This document shows positions 26,877 through 34,472 of a DNA stretch of 64,000 bases, in pieces. Below the pieces are notes generated by a model that did no database searches, was not told the DNA's origin, and was given only the letters and a program-made list of their open reading frames with translations. How positions within the stretch are numbered: position 1 is the stretch's first letter; each line of letters begins with the position of its first letter. The stretch comes from Billgrantia endophytica (lineage in GTDB: Bacteria > Pseudomonadota > Gammaproteobacteria > Pseudomonadales > Halomonadaceae), in assembly GCF_002879615.1 (NCBI RefSeq), contig NZ_PNRF01000017.1, positions 58,345 to 122,344 on the forward strand. Direction: 5' to 3'. The translations under genes were made by a program, and so were the position numbers.

Positions 26877-29800
26877 ATGACGATTCAGCAGCGGATCTTT
26901 CGCGTTAGGCGCAACTACAACAAGTGGGTCGCCAACCAGACACTGGAAGACTTCGCGCTGCGCTTCACCGCCAAGTCGGCGCGCCGCTGGTCCGCCAGCC
27001 GGGTCGCGCTCACCGCCCTGGGTGCCATCTCCTTCCTCGCCCTGGAAGCCATCGGCGGGGCCATGACCCTCAACTACGGCTTCACCAACGCGGTCGTGGC
27101 GATCCTCGTGGTGAGCCTGACGATATTCCTGCTCGGCGTGCCGGTGAGCTACTATGCCGCCCGCTACGGCGTCGACATCGACCTGCTCACGCGTGGCGCC
27201 GGCTTCGGTTACCTGGGTTCCACGCTGACCTCGCTGATCTACGCCACCTTCACCTTCATCTTCTTCGCCCTCGAAGCGGCGATCATGGCCCTGGCACTGG
27301 AAGTGCTGTTCGGCATTCCCCTCACGCTGGGCTATGTGATCAGCTCGCTGGTGGTGATCCCCATCGTCACCCATGGCATCACCTACATCAGCCGCTTCCA
27401 GGTCTGGACCCAACCGCTGTGGATCATCCTGCAGCTGGCTCCTTTCGTGTTCATCCTGTTCCAGGACCCCGAATCGCTGGGGCGCTGGTCGGACTTCGAC
27501 GGCCTCGACAACCCGGGGGGCGGCTTCGACCTGCTGCTGTTCGGTGCCGGGGCGACGGTGATGTTCGCGCTGGTGGCGCAGATCGGCGAGCAGGTGGACT
27601 TCCTGCGCTTCCTGCCCGAGCCCACCCCAGGCAAACGGCTGCGCTGGTGGCTGGCGATGCTGGCCGGCGGGCCCGGCTGGGTCATCGTCGGCGCCATCAA
27701 GACTCTGGCCGGCTCGTTCCTGGCGGTACTGGCCTTCTCCCACGGGCTGTCGCGAGGCGAGGCCCAGGAGCCAATGCACATGTACCTGGTGGCCTTCGGC
27801 CACATCACCACCCATCCCGCCACGCTGATGGCCCTGGCCGGCATCTTCGTGGTGCTCTCCCAGCTCAAGATCAACGTCACCAACGCCTACGCCGGTTCCA
27901 TCGCCTGGTCGAACTTCTTCTCGCGCCTCACCCACAGCCACCCCGGCCGCGTGGTGTGGCTGGTGTTCAACGTGATGATCGCCCTGGTGCTGATGGAGAT
28001 CGGCATCTACCGGGCCTTCGAGGCCATCCTCGGCAGCTACTCGATGGTGGCGATGGCCTGGATCGGTGCCCTGGTGGCCGACCTGGTGATCAACAAGCCG
28101 CTGGGCTTGAGCCCCAAGCACATCGAGTTCAAGCGCGCCTACCTCTATGACCTCAACCCGGTGGGCTTCGGCTCCGTTCTGCTGGCCACCGGCGTGGCGC
28201 TGGCGGCGCGTTTCGGTCTGTGGGGCGAAGCACCGGCGGCACTGGCCTCCTTCCTGGCGCTGCTCACCGCCTTCATCGCCGCCCCGGCCATCGCCCTGTA
28301 CACCCGTGGTCGCTACTACATCGCCCGTACCCCGGAACCGGCCACCGCCACCCGGGGCCGCCCCTGCTGTATCTGCGAGCACCACTTCGACGACGAAGAC
28401 ATGGCCTTCTGCCCCGCCTACAACAGCCCGATCTGTTCGCTATGCTGCTCCCTGGACGCACGCTGCAACGACGCCTGCAAGCAGCACGCCGGCTTCCAGC
28501 AACAGCTCATCGACTGGCTGGGCGCGATCCTGCCGGAGCGCGCGCTCAAGCACCTCAATTCGCGCATGGGCCATTTCCTCGGACTGCTGATCCTGATCAG
28601 CCTGGTGATCGCGGGCTTTCTGGTACTGGTCTTCTATCAGCTTCCCGACCTGGGCCCGGAAATGCGCGAGCTGATGGCTACCACGCTGGCCAAGATCTTC
28701 GCCATCCTGGCGATCATCAGCGGCGTGGTGGCCTGGCTGTTCGTACTCGCCCATGAAAGCCGAGTGGTCGCCCAGGAAGAGTCCCACCGCCAGACGCGCA
28801 TGCTGATGGCGGAGATCGAGGCCCACGAGAAGACCGACCTTGCCCTGCAACAAGCCAAGGAACTGGCGGAAGCCGCCAACCAGGCGAAAAGCCGCTACCT
28901 CACCGGACTCAGCCACGAGCTGCGCTCACCGCTGAACGCCGCCTTCGGCTATGCCCAACTGCTGGAGCACGACCCGAACATCCCCGAGAATCGCCGCGAG
29001 GCGGTGGCCGCCATTCGCCGCAGCACCGAACACCTTTCCGACCTCATCGAAGGTCTGCTGGAAATCTCCAAGATCGAGGCCGGGCGGCTGGAGCTCTACC
29101 GCAACCGGGTCCGGGTCAGCGCCCTGATCGACGAACTGGTGGTCATGTTCCGCCTGCAGGCGCAGGAAAAGGGCATCGACTTCGTCTTCCACAGTCAAGG
29201 GCGTATTCCGGAATGGGTCACCACCGACGAGAAGCGACTGCGCCAGATCCTCATCAATCTGCTCTCCAACGCCATCAAGTTCACCAACCAGGGACGCGTG
29301 ACGCTGAACTTCCGCTATCGCAACCAGGTGGCCGAATTCACCATCCGCGATACCGGCGTCGGCATCGACGAGGAAGACATGCAGCGCATCTTTCGTCCCT
29401 TCGAACGGGTGCGCAAACCGGGCGTGCCGGCGGTGCACGGTACCGGCCTGGGGCTGACCATCACCAAGCTGCTGACCGACATCATGGGCGGCGATCTTCA
29501 AGTCAGCAGCCACCCCGGCATGGGCAGCGAATTCCGCCTCTCGGTGATGCTCTCCAGCGCCCCCCGAGGAGAACCCGAACGCACGCCGGACCACCCCGTC
29601 GACGGCTACCTGGGTGACCGTCGCACGCTGTTGGTCGTCGACGACGACCCCTCGCACCGGGGGCTGATCAGCGACATGCTCACCCCGCTGGGCTTCCAGG
29701 TCATCGAAGCGCCCGACGGCCAGACCGGCCTCGTCCTGGCACGCCAGAACGCCCCGGACCTGGTGCTGATGGACGTGGCCATGCCAGGGTTGGACGGCTG

Positions 29801-30230
29801 GCAGACCGCCCGCCGTCTGCGCCAGCAGGGCTATCGCGGCCCGCTGGTGATGTTCTCGGCCAGCGCCCGGGAGAGCCAGGTGGACGCCCTGGCCGGCGGC
29901 CTGCACGACGACTACCTGATCAAGCCGTTCAAGCTGGGCACCCTGCTCGACACCCTGGCCAGGCAGCTCAAGCTGAACTGGTTGCACCACAGCGAGCCAT
30001 GCGCCGACACGACCGACCGCATACCACTGAAAGCGCTGGAACTGAACGGCGCACTGCGCGACGAACTGGTCGCACTGGCCGAGATCGGCCACCTGCGCGG
30101 CCTGCGCGACAGCCTGCGGCGAGCGCGCCGCAGCGGGGAGATAGCCACGCCCCTGGCGGACTCTCTGGAAAGTGCGCTGAGCCGTTTCGATTTCCATCGA
30201 CTGATACGACTGCTGGAGGCTCCCCCATGA
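26877..30230 (+). CDS. Hybrid sensor histidine kinase with NCS1 permease-like sensor domain
   Basis: The protein is 1117 residues. Residues 1-480 form a multi-helix domain resembling NCS1 nucleobase/hydantoin symporters (Transp_cyt_pur). A Cys-rich segment follows (about 495-536, beginning CCICEHHF and containing CSLCCSLDARCNDAC). Two more membrane helices lie at about 563-589 and 601-626. The kinase core has phospho-acceptor His680 in SHELRSPLNAAFGY, an N-box NLLSNAIKF near 792 and GTGLGLTI. A receiver domain has Asp966 in LMDVAMPGLDGW, followed by a helical tail (1040-1117). The architecture parallels transporter-fused kinases such as CbrA. Ligand sensing through the permease domain is inferred. 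The stop overlaps the response-regulator start by ATGA. Confidence 0.88.
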   Translation: MTIQQRIFRVRRNYNKWVANQTLEDFALRFTAKSARRWSASRVALTALGAISFLALEAIGGAMTLNYGFTNAVVAILVVSLTIFLLGVPVSYYAARYGVDIDLLTRGAGFGYLGSTLTSLIYATFTFIFFALEAAIMALALEVLFGIPLTLGYVISSLVVIPIVTHGITYISRFQVWTQPLWIILQLAPFVFILFQDPESLGRWSDFDGLDNPGGGFDLLLFGAGATVMFALVAQIGEQVDFLRFLPEPTPGKRLRWWLAMLAGGPGWVIVGAIKTLAGSFLAVLAFSHGLSRGEAQEPMHMYLVAFGHITTHPATLMALAGIFVVLSQLKINVTNAYAGSIAWSNFFSRLTHSHPGRVVWLVFNVMIALVLMEIGIYRAFEAILGSYSMVAMAWIGALVADLVINKPLGLSPKHIEFKRAYLYDLNPVGFGSVLLATGVALAARFGLWGEAPAALASFLALLTAFIAAPAIALYTRGRYYIARTPEPATATRGRPCCICEHHFDDEDMAFCPAYNSPICSLCCSLDARCNDACKQHAGFQQQLIDWLGAILPERALKHLNSRMGHFLGLLILISLVIAGFLVLVFYQLPDLGPEMRELMATTLAKIFAILAIISGVVAWLFVLAHESRVVAQEESHRQTRMLMAEIEAHEKTDLALQQAKELAEAANQAKSRYLTGLSHELRSPLNAAFGYAQLLEHDPNIPENRREAVAAIRRSTEHLSDLIEGLLEISKIEAGRLELYRNRVRVSALIDELVVMFRLQAQEKGIDFVFHSQGRIPEWVTTDEKRLRQILINLLSNAIKFTNQGRVTLNFRYRNQVAEFTIRDTGVGIDEEDMQRIFRPFERVRKPGVPAVHGTGLGLTITKLLTDIMGGDLQVSSHPGMGSEFRLSVMLSSAPRGEPERTPDHPVDGYLGDRRTLLVVDDDPSHRGLISDMLTPLGFQVIEAPDGQTGLVLARQNAPDLVLMDVAMPGLDGWQTARRLRQQGYRGPLVMFSASARESQVDALAGGLHDDYLIKPFKLGTLLDTLARQLKLNWLHHSEPCADTTDRIPLKALELNGALRDELVALAEIGHLRGLRDSLRRARRSGEIATPLADSLESALSRFDFHRLIRLLEAPP

Positions 30231-31135
30231 CCGTCGCCACCCGCAAGGACCTGATTCTGGTGGTGGACGATTCCCCGGATTCCCTGGGTATGATCCACCA
30301 CGCCCTGGATCAGGCCGGACTCACCGCCCTGATCGCCCTGGAAGGCACCCAGGCGCTCGACATCGCCGAGAAGATGGTTCCCGACCTGATCCTCATGGAT
30401 GCCGTGATGCCCCACATGGACGGCTTCGAAACCTGCCGACGACTCAAGAGCCGCCCGGACCTGGCGGCCGTACCGGTGATCTTCATGACCGGGCTCTGCG
30501 ATGCCGAGGATGTGATACGCGGCCTGGAAGCCGGTGGCGTGGACTATGTCACCAAGCCGGTACGCACCGACGAACTGATCGCCCGCATTCGCGTGCACCT
30601 CAACAACGCCCGCCTGACCCAAAGCGCCCACACCGCCCTGGACCGCCTCGGCCAGGCGTCATTCTCCACCGACGACCAGGGCCACTGGCGCTGGGCCACC
30701 CCTCAGGCGGAACAGTGGCTGGGCGGTGACGACGAACGGCGCCCCGAGCGCCTGGACAACCTGGCGGACTACATCCAACGCTGGTTGAAACGACAACCCC
30801 AGCCCGGCGATCAGTTGGCTCTCAACCTGCCACCCAGCGAACTGCGCCTGCGCTACCTCGGGGAATCCACCCCCGGCGAACACCTGTTCCGCCTGCTGCA
30901 CCGCGACGGCGACGACGAAAGCCGGCTGCTCCAGACTCAACTACGCCTCACCCGTCGCGAGGCGCAGGTGCTGCTGTGGATCGCCCAGGGCAAGACCAAC
31001 CGCGAGATCGGCCAGATCCTCGACCTCAGCCCACGCACCGTCAACAAGCACCTGGAACAGGTCTTCCGCAAGCTCGGCGTGGAAAACCGCACCGCCGCCG
31101 CCGCCATGGCGCTGCAGTGCCTCACCACCGCCTGA
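30227..31135 (+). CDS. Response regulator, receiver plus LuxR-type DNA-binding domain
   Basis: The 302-residue protein has an N-terminal receiver (about 8-122) with acidic pocket VVDDS, phospho-acceptor Asp58 (LMDAVMPHMDG) and Lys in TKPV. A linker of about 100 residues follows. The C-terminal LuxR/FixJ-type helix-turn-helix (about 238-298) reads LTRREAQVLLWIAQGKTNRE and then SPRTVNKHLEQVF. The ATGA overlap with the hybrid kinase makes it the obvious partner. Neighbouring urt, ami and fmd genes carry paired heptamer dyads upstream that suit this class of regulator. Target genes are inferred from position. Confidence 0.92.
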   Translation: MTVATRKDLILVVDDSPDSLGMIHHALDQAGLTALIALEGTQALDIAEKMVPDLILMDAVMPHMDGFETCRRLKSRPDLAAVPVIFMTGLCDAEDVIRGLEAGGVDYVTKPVRTDELIARIRVHLNNARLTQSAHTALDRLGQASFSTDDQGHWRWATPQAEQWLGGDDERRPERLDNLADYIQRWLKRQPQPGDQLALNLPPSELRLRYLGESTPGEHLFRLLHRDGDDESRLLQTQLRLTRREAQVLLWIAQGKTNREIGQILDLSPRTVNKHLEQVFRKLGVENRTAAAAMALQCLTTA

Positions 31136-31188
31136 ACGCTACTCATGGGACAGTGTCGTGGACTGGAACGCACCCTGAGAAAGGTACG

Positions 31189-32286
31189 TCAGAAAGCGCT
31201 GGCCTCCCGCCAGCTGGCGGGGTCCGTCTCCTCGAAAAGTGCCTCGACACTCGTTACCTCTCCGCAGCGGTTCGGGGCATAACCCGGCAGCGCCTTCACC
31301 GCCGACTGAAAGGTCTCGCTCTTGAGCACCTCGAGCAGGAACGCAAAGCGTGGCTCAGCCAGGCTGCGCTGATGGCAGACCAGCAGGTAGTGCTCCATGG
31401 CCAGCGGTACGAAGTCGAGCCCGAAGCGACGTGCCGCCGCCTCCACCCCGAAGCCCGCGTCGGCCATACCGGCGGCTACATAGGCGGCCACCGCCGAGTG
31501 AGTGTACTCCTCCACTTCATAGCCGCGGATACGTGACGCCGCGATGCCCTCCATCGCCAGCAGGCCGTCGAGCAGCGCCCGGGTGCCGGAGGCCGCCTGG
31601 CGATTGATAAAGCGCAACGAGCCTCCTGCCAGCCCCTCCAGGTCACGCAGCCCCTTGGGATTGCCCGGCGCCACCATCAACCCCTGGCGACGGGTGATGA
31701 AGCCGATCACCCGGTGGCTGCGCGGCTTGAGCAGGTCGCGATAGTCCCGGCTGATCGCCTTGCCCACCTCGCCCTGGGGCAGGTGGAAGCCAGCCAGGTC
31801 GCAGGCGCCGCGACGGAGCGCCACCAGGGCCTCCCGGGGGCTGCAGTATTGCAGGTCGAGGCGTAGCTCCCGAAGATGCTTCGGCAACAGCTCCACGGCA
31901 AAGCCATGACTGGCATGCAGACGCAACACCGGCTGGACCCCCTCCAGTTGCTGCTGGATGGCCAGATTGAGCTCCGACCCCAGGCTCTCCAGCTGCGGCC
32001 CCAGGCGGGCGATCACCCGCTGCTCGGCCCACAGCAGCTTCTCGCCCAGCGGCGAGAGCCGCGCCCCCCGCCCCCGCGCCAGTTCGGCCAGCGGGATGCC
32101 GAAGAACTCCCCCCACTTGTTGAGCAGGTTCCAGGCGTGCCGGTAGGAGACGCCCACGTCCTCGGCGGCCCGGGTCAGCTTGCCGTGGCGATGCACCGCC
32201 TCGAGCAGCAGAAACAGGGTCGGGTCGATCTGATTGCCTGCTTCATCGCTGAAGTACCAGGCCGGTGTGATCGTGATCCGCTTCAT
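31189..32286 (-). CDS. ModE-like HTH regulator with periplasmic-binding-like domain
   Basis: The 365-residue protein has an N-terminal ModE/LysR-like helix-turn-helix (about 18-85, with GKLTRAAEDVGVSYRHAWNL). Its C-terminal domain resembles molybdate-type binding proteins (about 110-340, with GGSLRFINRQAASGTRALLD). Genes of this type sit beside NAD-dependent formate dehydrogenase operons, and here it is divergent from fdsG by 131 bp. It may respond to molybdate, formate or another small oxyanion, but the sequence does not decide. There is only a weak ribosome site before the ATG at 32286. Confidence 0.82.
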   Translation of the reverse strand: MKRITITPAWYFSDEAGNQIDPTLFLLLEAVHRHGKLTRAAEDVGVSYRHAWNLLNKWGEFFGIPLAELARGRGARLSPLGEKLLWAEQRVIARLGPQLESLGSELNLAIQQQLEGVQPVLRLHASHGFAVELLPKHLRELRLDLQYCSPREALVALRRGACDLAGFHLPQGEVGKAISRDYRDLLKPRSHRVIGFITRRQGLMVAPGNPKGLRDLEGLAGGSLRFINRQAASGTRALLDGLLAMEGIAASRIRGYEVEEYTHSAVAAYVAAGMADAGFGVEAAARRFGLDFVPLAMEHYLLVCHQRSLAEPRFAFLLEVLKSETFQSAVKALPGYAPNRCGEVTSVEALFEETDPASWREASAF

Positions 32287-32417
32287 AGGAACAAACTTTC
32301 ATATTTTGTGATTTCAGCGCAGATGCTAGCTTTGATAGATACCGTGACGCACGCAGTTTCTTAAATAGGAATGAACGTGCCTATATAAACAGAGACGACA
32401 AGAATCGGGGAAGCGCG

Positions 32418-32912
32418 ATGAGCGAGTCTCGAGAGTGGACGCCGCAATCGATCCAGGCCGAGATCGATGCCCTGAAGCACCAGCCGGGGGCGCTGCTGCC
32501 CATCCTGCATGCCATTCAGGATCGTTTCGGCTTCATCCCGGAGGCCACCGTGGCGACGATCGCCGAGGCCCTGGGCCAGACCCGCGCCGAGGTGCACGGG
32601 GTGATCAGCTTCTACCACCACTTCCGCACCACGCCTCCCGGGCGTCATGTGGTGCAGATCTGCCGCGCCGAGGCCTGCCAGGCGGTGGGCGCCCGCCGGC
32701 TCGAGGCCCACGCAAAGGCACGCCTGGGCATCGACTTTCACCATACCACCGCCGATCGGGAGATCACCCTGGAGGCGGTCTACTGCCTGGGTAACTGCGC
32801 CTGCGGCCCCACTGTCCGGGTGGATGACAGGGTGCTGGGCCGGGTGACCCCCGAGCGCTTCGATACCCTGACCGACGAGCTGCGCACCCGGCTGCTGAAG
32901 GTGGTCGGATGA
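32418..32912 (+). CDS. fdsG: NAD-dependent formate dehydrogenase gamma subunit (NuoE-like)
   Basis: The 164-residue thioredoxin-like ferredoxin subunit has four [2Fe-2S] ligands, Cys82, Cys87, Cys123 and Cys127 (ICRAEAC and CLGNC). It resembles NuoE and relays electrons next to the FMN subunit in soluble FdsGBAD enzymes of the cytoplasm. It is the first gene of the operon; the last four bases overlap fdsB by ATGA. TATATA at 32382-32387 may be part of its promoter, although the -35 region is weak. Confidence 0.93.
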   Translation: MSESREWTPQSIQAEIDALKHQPGALLPILHAIQDRFGFIPEATVATIAEALGQTRAEVHGVISFYHHFRTTPPGRHVVQICRAEACQAVGARRLEAHAKARLGIDFHHTTADREITLEAVYCLGNCACGPTVRVDDRVLGRVTPERFDTLTDELRTRLLKVVG

Positions 32913-34453
32913 GCATTCGCGTCTTCGTGCCCCGCGACACCACGGCCCTTTCCCTGGGCGCCGACGAGGTGGCCGAGCGCCTGGTGCAGGAAACCCGCGC
33001 CCGTGGCCTGGCCATCACCCTGGTGCGCAACGGCTCCCGCGGTGCCGCCTGGCTGGAGCCCCTGGTAGAAGTGGAGACCACCGATGGCCGCCTGGCCTAT
33101 GGCCCGGTCACCGCCGACGATATCCCGAGCCTGCTCGATGGGGGCTTGCTCGACGGGGGCCTGCTGGAAGGAGGCCATCCCCTGGCCCTGGGCGCCACCG
33201 AGGCACTGCCCTGGTTCGCCCGCCAGCAGCGCCTTACCTTCGCCCGTATCGGCCTCACCGACCCGCTCTCCCTCGCCGACTACCTGGCCCACGACGGCTT
33301 CCGTGGCCTGGCGGTCGCCCTGACCCGCACGCCCCAGGCCATCGTCGAGGAGATCAAGGCCTCGGGGCTGCGCGGCCGTGGCGGCGCCGCCTTCCCCACC
33401 GGCATCAAGTGGCAGACGGTGCTCGACACCGAGGCGGACCAGAAGTACATCGTCTGCAACGCCGACGAGGGCGACTCCGGCACCTTCGCCGATCGCCTGG
33501 CGATGGAGTGCGACCCCTATCTGCTGATCGAGGGCATGGCCATCGCCGGCCTTGCCGTGGGCGCCACCCAGGGCTATATCTACCTGCGCTCCGAATACCC
33601 GCTGGCCAAGACGATCCTCGACGAGGCCATCGTCCGCGCCGAGGCCGACGGCTACCTGGGCGACGATATCCGCGGCAGCGGCCAGCGCTTCCACCTGGAA
33701 GTGCGCCTGGGGGCCGGCGCCTATATCTGTGGCGAGGAGACCGCGCTGCTGGAGAGCCTGGAGGGCAAACGCGGCCTGGTGCGCTTCAAACCGCCGCTGC
33801 CGGCCATCGAGGGCCTCTTCGGGCGCCCCACCGTGGTCAACAACGTGCTGTCGCTGGCCGCGGTGCCCTATATCCTCGCCGAGGGGGCCTCGGCCTACTC
33901 CGATTACGGCATGGGCCGCTCCCGGGGCACCCTGGCGCTGCAGCTGGCCGGCAATGTCCGGCGCGGCGGCCTGGTGGAGCTGGCCTTCGGCACCAGCCTG
34001 CGTGAGCTGATGGAGGGCTTCGGTGGCGGCACCGCCAGCGGCCGGCCGCTGCGCGCCGTCCAGGTGGGTGGCCCCCTGGGCGCCTACCTGCCCGAGGCCC
34101 AGTGGGACCTGCCGCTGGACTACGAGGCCTTCGCCGCAGAGAGTGCGGTGCTCGGCCACGGCGGCGTGGTGATGTTCGACGACAGCGTCGACATGGCGGA
34201 GCAGGCACGCTTCTCCATGGAGTTCTGCAAGGTGGAGTCCTGCGGCAAGTGTACCCCCTGCCGCATCGGCTCGACCCGCGGCGTGGAGGTCATCGATCGC
34301 ATCCGTGCCGGCAATGCCCGCGAAGCCAATCTCGAGTTGCTGGCCGATCTCTGTGACACCATGGTAGACGGATCCCTCTGCGCGATGGGGGGCATGACAC
34401 CCTTCCCCGTCCAGAGTGTGATGAAACACTTTCCCGACGACCTGCAGCGCTGA
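32909..34453 (+). CDS. fdsB: NAD-dependent formate dehydrogenase beta subunit (NuoF-like)
   Basis: The 514-residue protein has an N-terminal thioredoxin-like extension (about 1-110), as in FdsB and HoxF. The NuoF core includes GLRGRGGAAFPTGIKW (NADH/FMN site), CNADEGDSGTFADR, the GAGAYICGEETALLESLEG loop and the [4Fe-4S] ligands ESCGKCTPCRIGSTRG. It transfers electrons from the iron-sulfur chain to NAD+. The coupling overlap with fdsG and the 19-base gap to fdsA support a single operon. Confidence 0.95.
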   Translation: MSIRVFVPRDTTALSLGADEVAERLVQETRARGLAITLVRNGSRGAAWLEPLVEVETTDGRLAYGPVTADDIPSLLDGGLLDGGLLEGGHPLALGATEALPWFARQQRLTFARIGLTDPLSLADYLAHDGFRGLAVALTRTPQAIVEEIKASGLRGRGGAAFPTGIKWQTVLDTEADQKYIVCNADEGDSGTFADRLAMECDPYLLIEGMAIAGLAVGATQGYIYLRSEYPLAKTILDEAIVRAEADGYLGDDIRGSGQRFHLEVRLGAGAYICGEETALLESLEGKRGLVRFKPPLPAIEGLFGRPTVVNNVLSLAAVPYILAEGASAYSDYGMGRSRGTLALQLAGNVRRGGLVELAFGTSLRELMEGFGGGTASGRPLRAVQVGGPLGAYLPEAQWDLPLDYEAFAAESAVLGHGGVVMFDDSVDMAEQARFSMEFCKVESCGKCTPCRIGSTRGVEVIDRIRAGNAREANLELLADLCDTMVDGSLCAMGGMTPFPVQSVMKHFPDDLQR

Positions 34454-34472
34454 GCGGGAGGAGGATGACGTC

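Noticed and set aside
26676..28385. A minus-strand frame of 569 codons opposite the kinase permease domain
   Set aside because: It is Gln/Gly/His-rich with no domain signal; the plus-strand gene explains the open frame.
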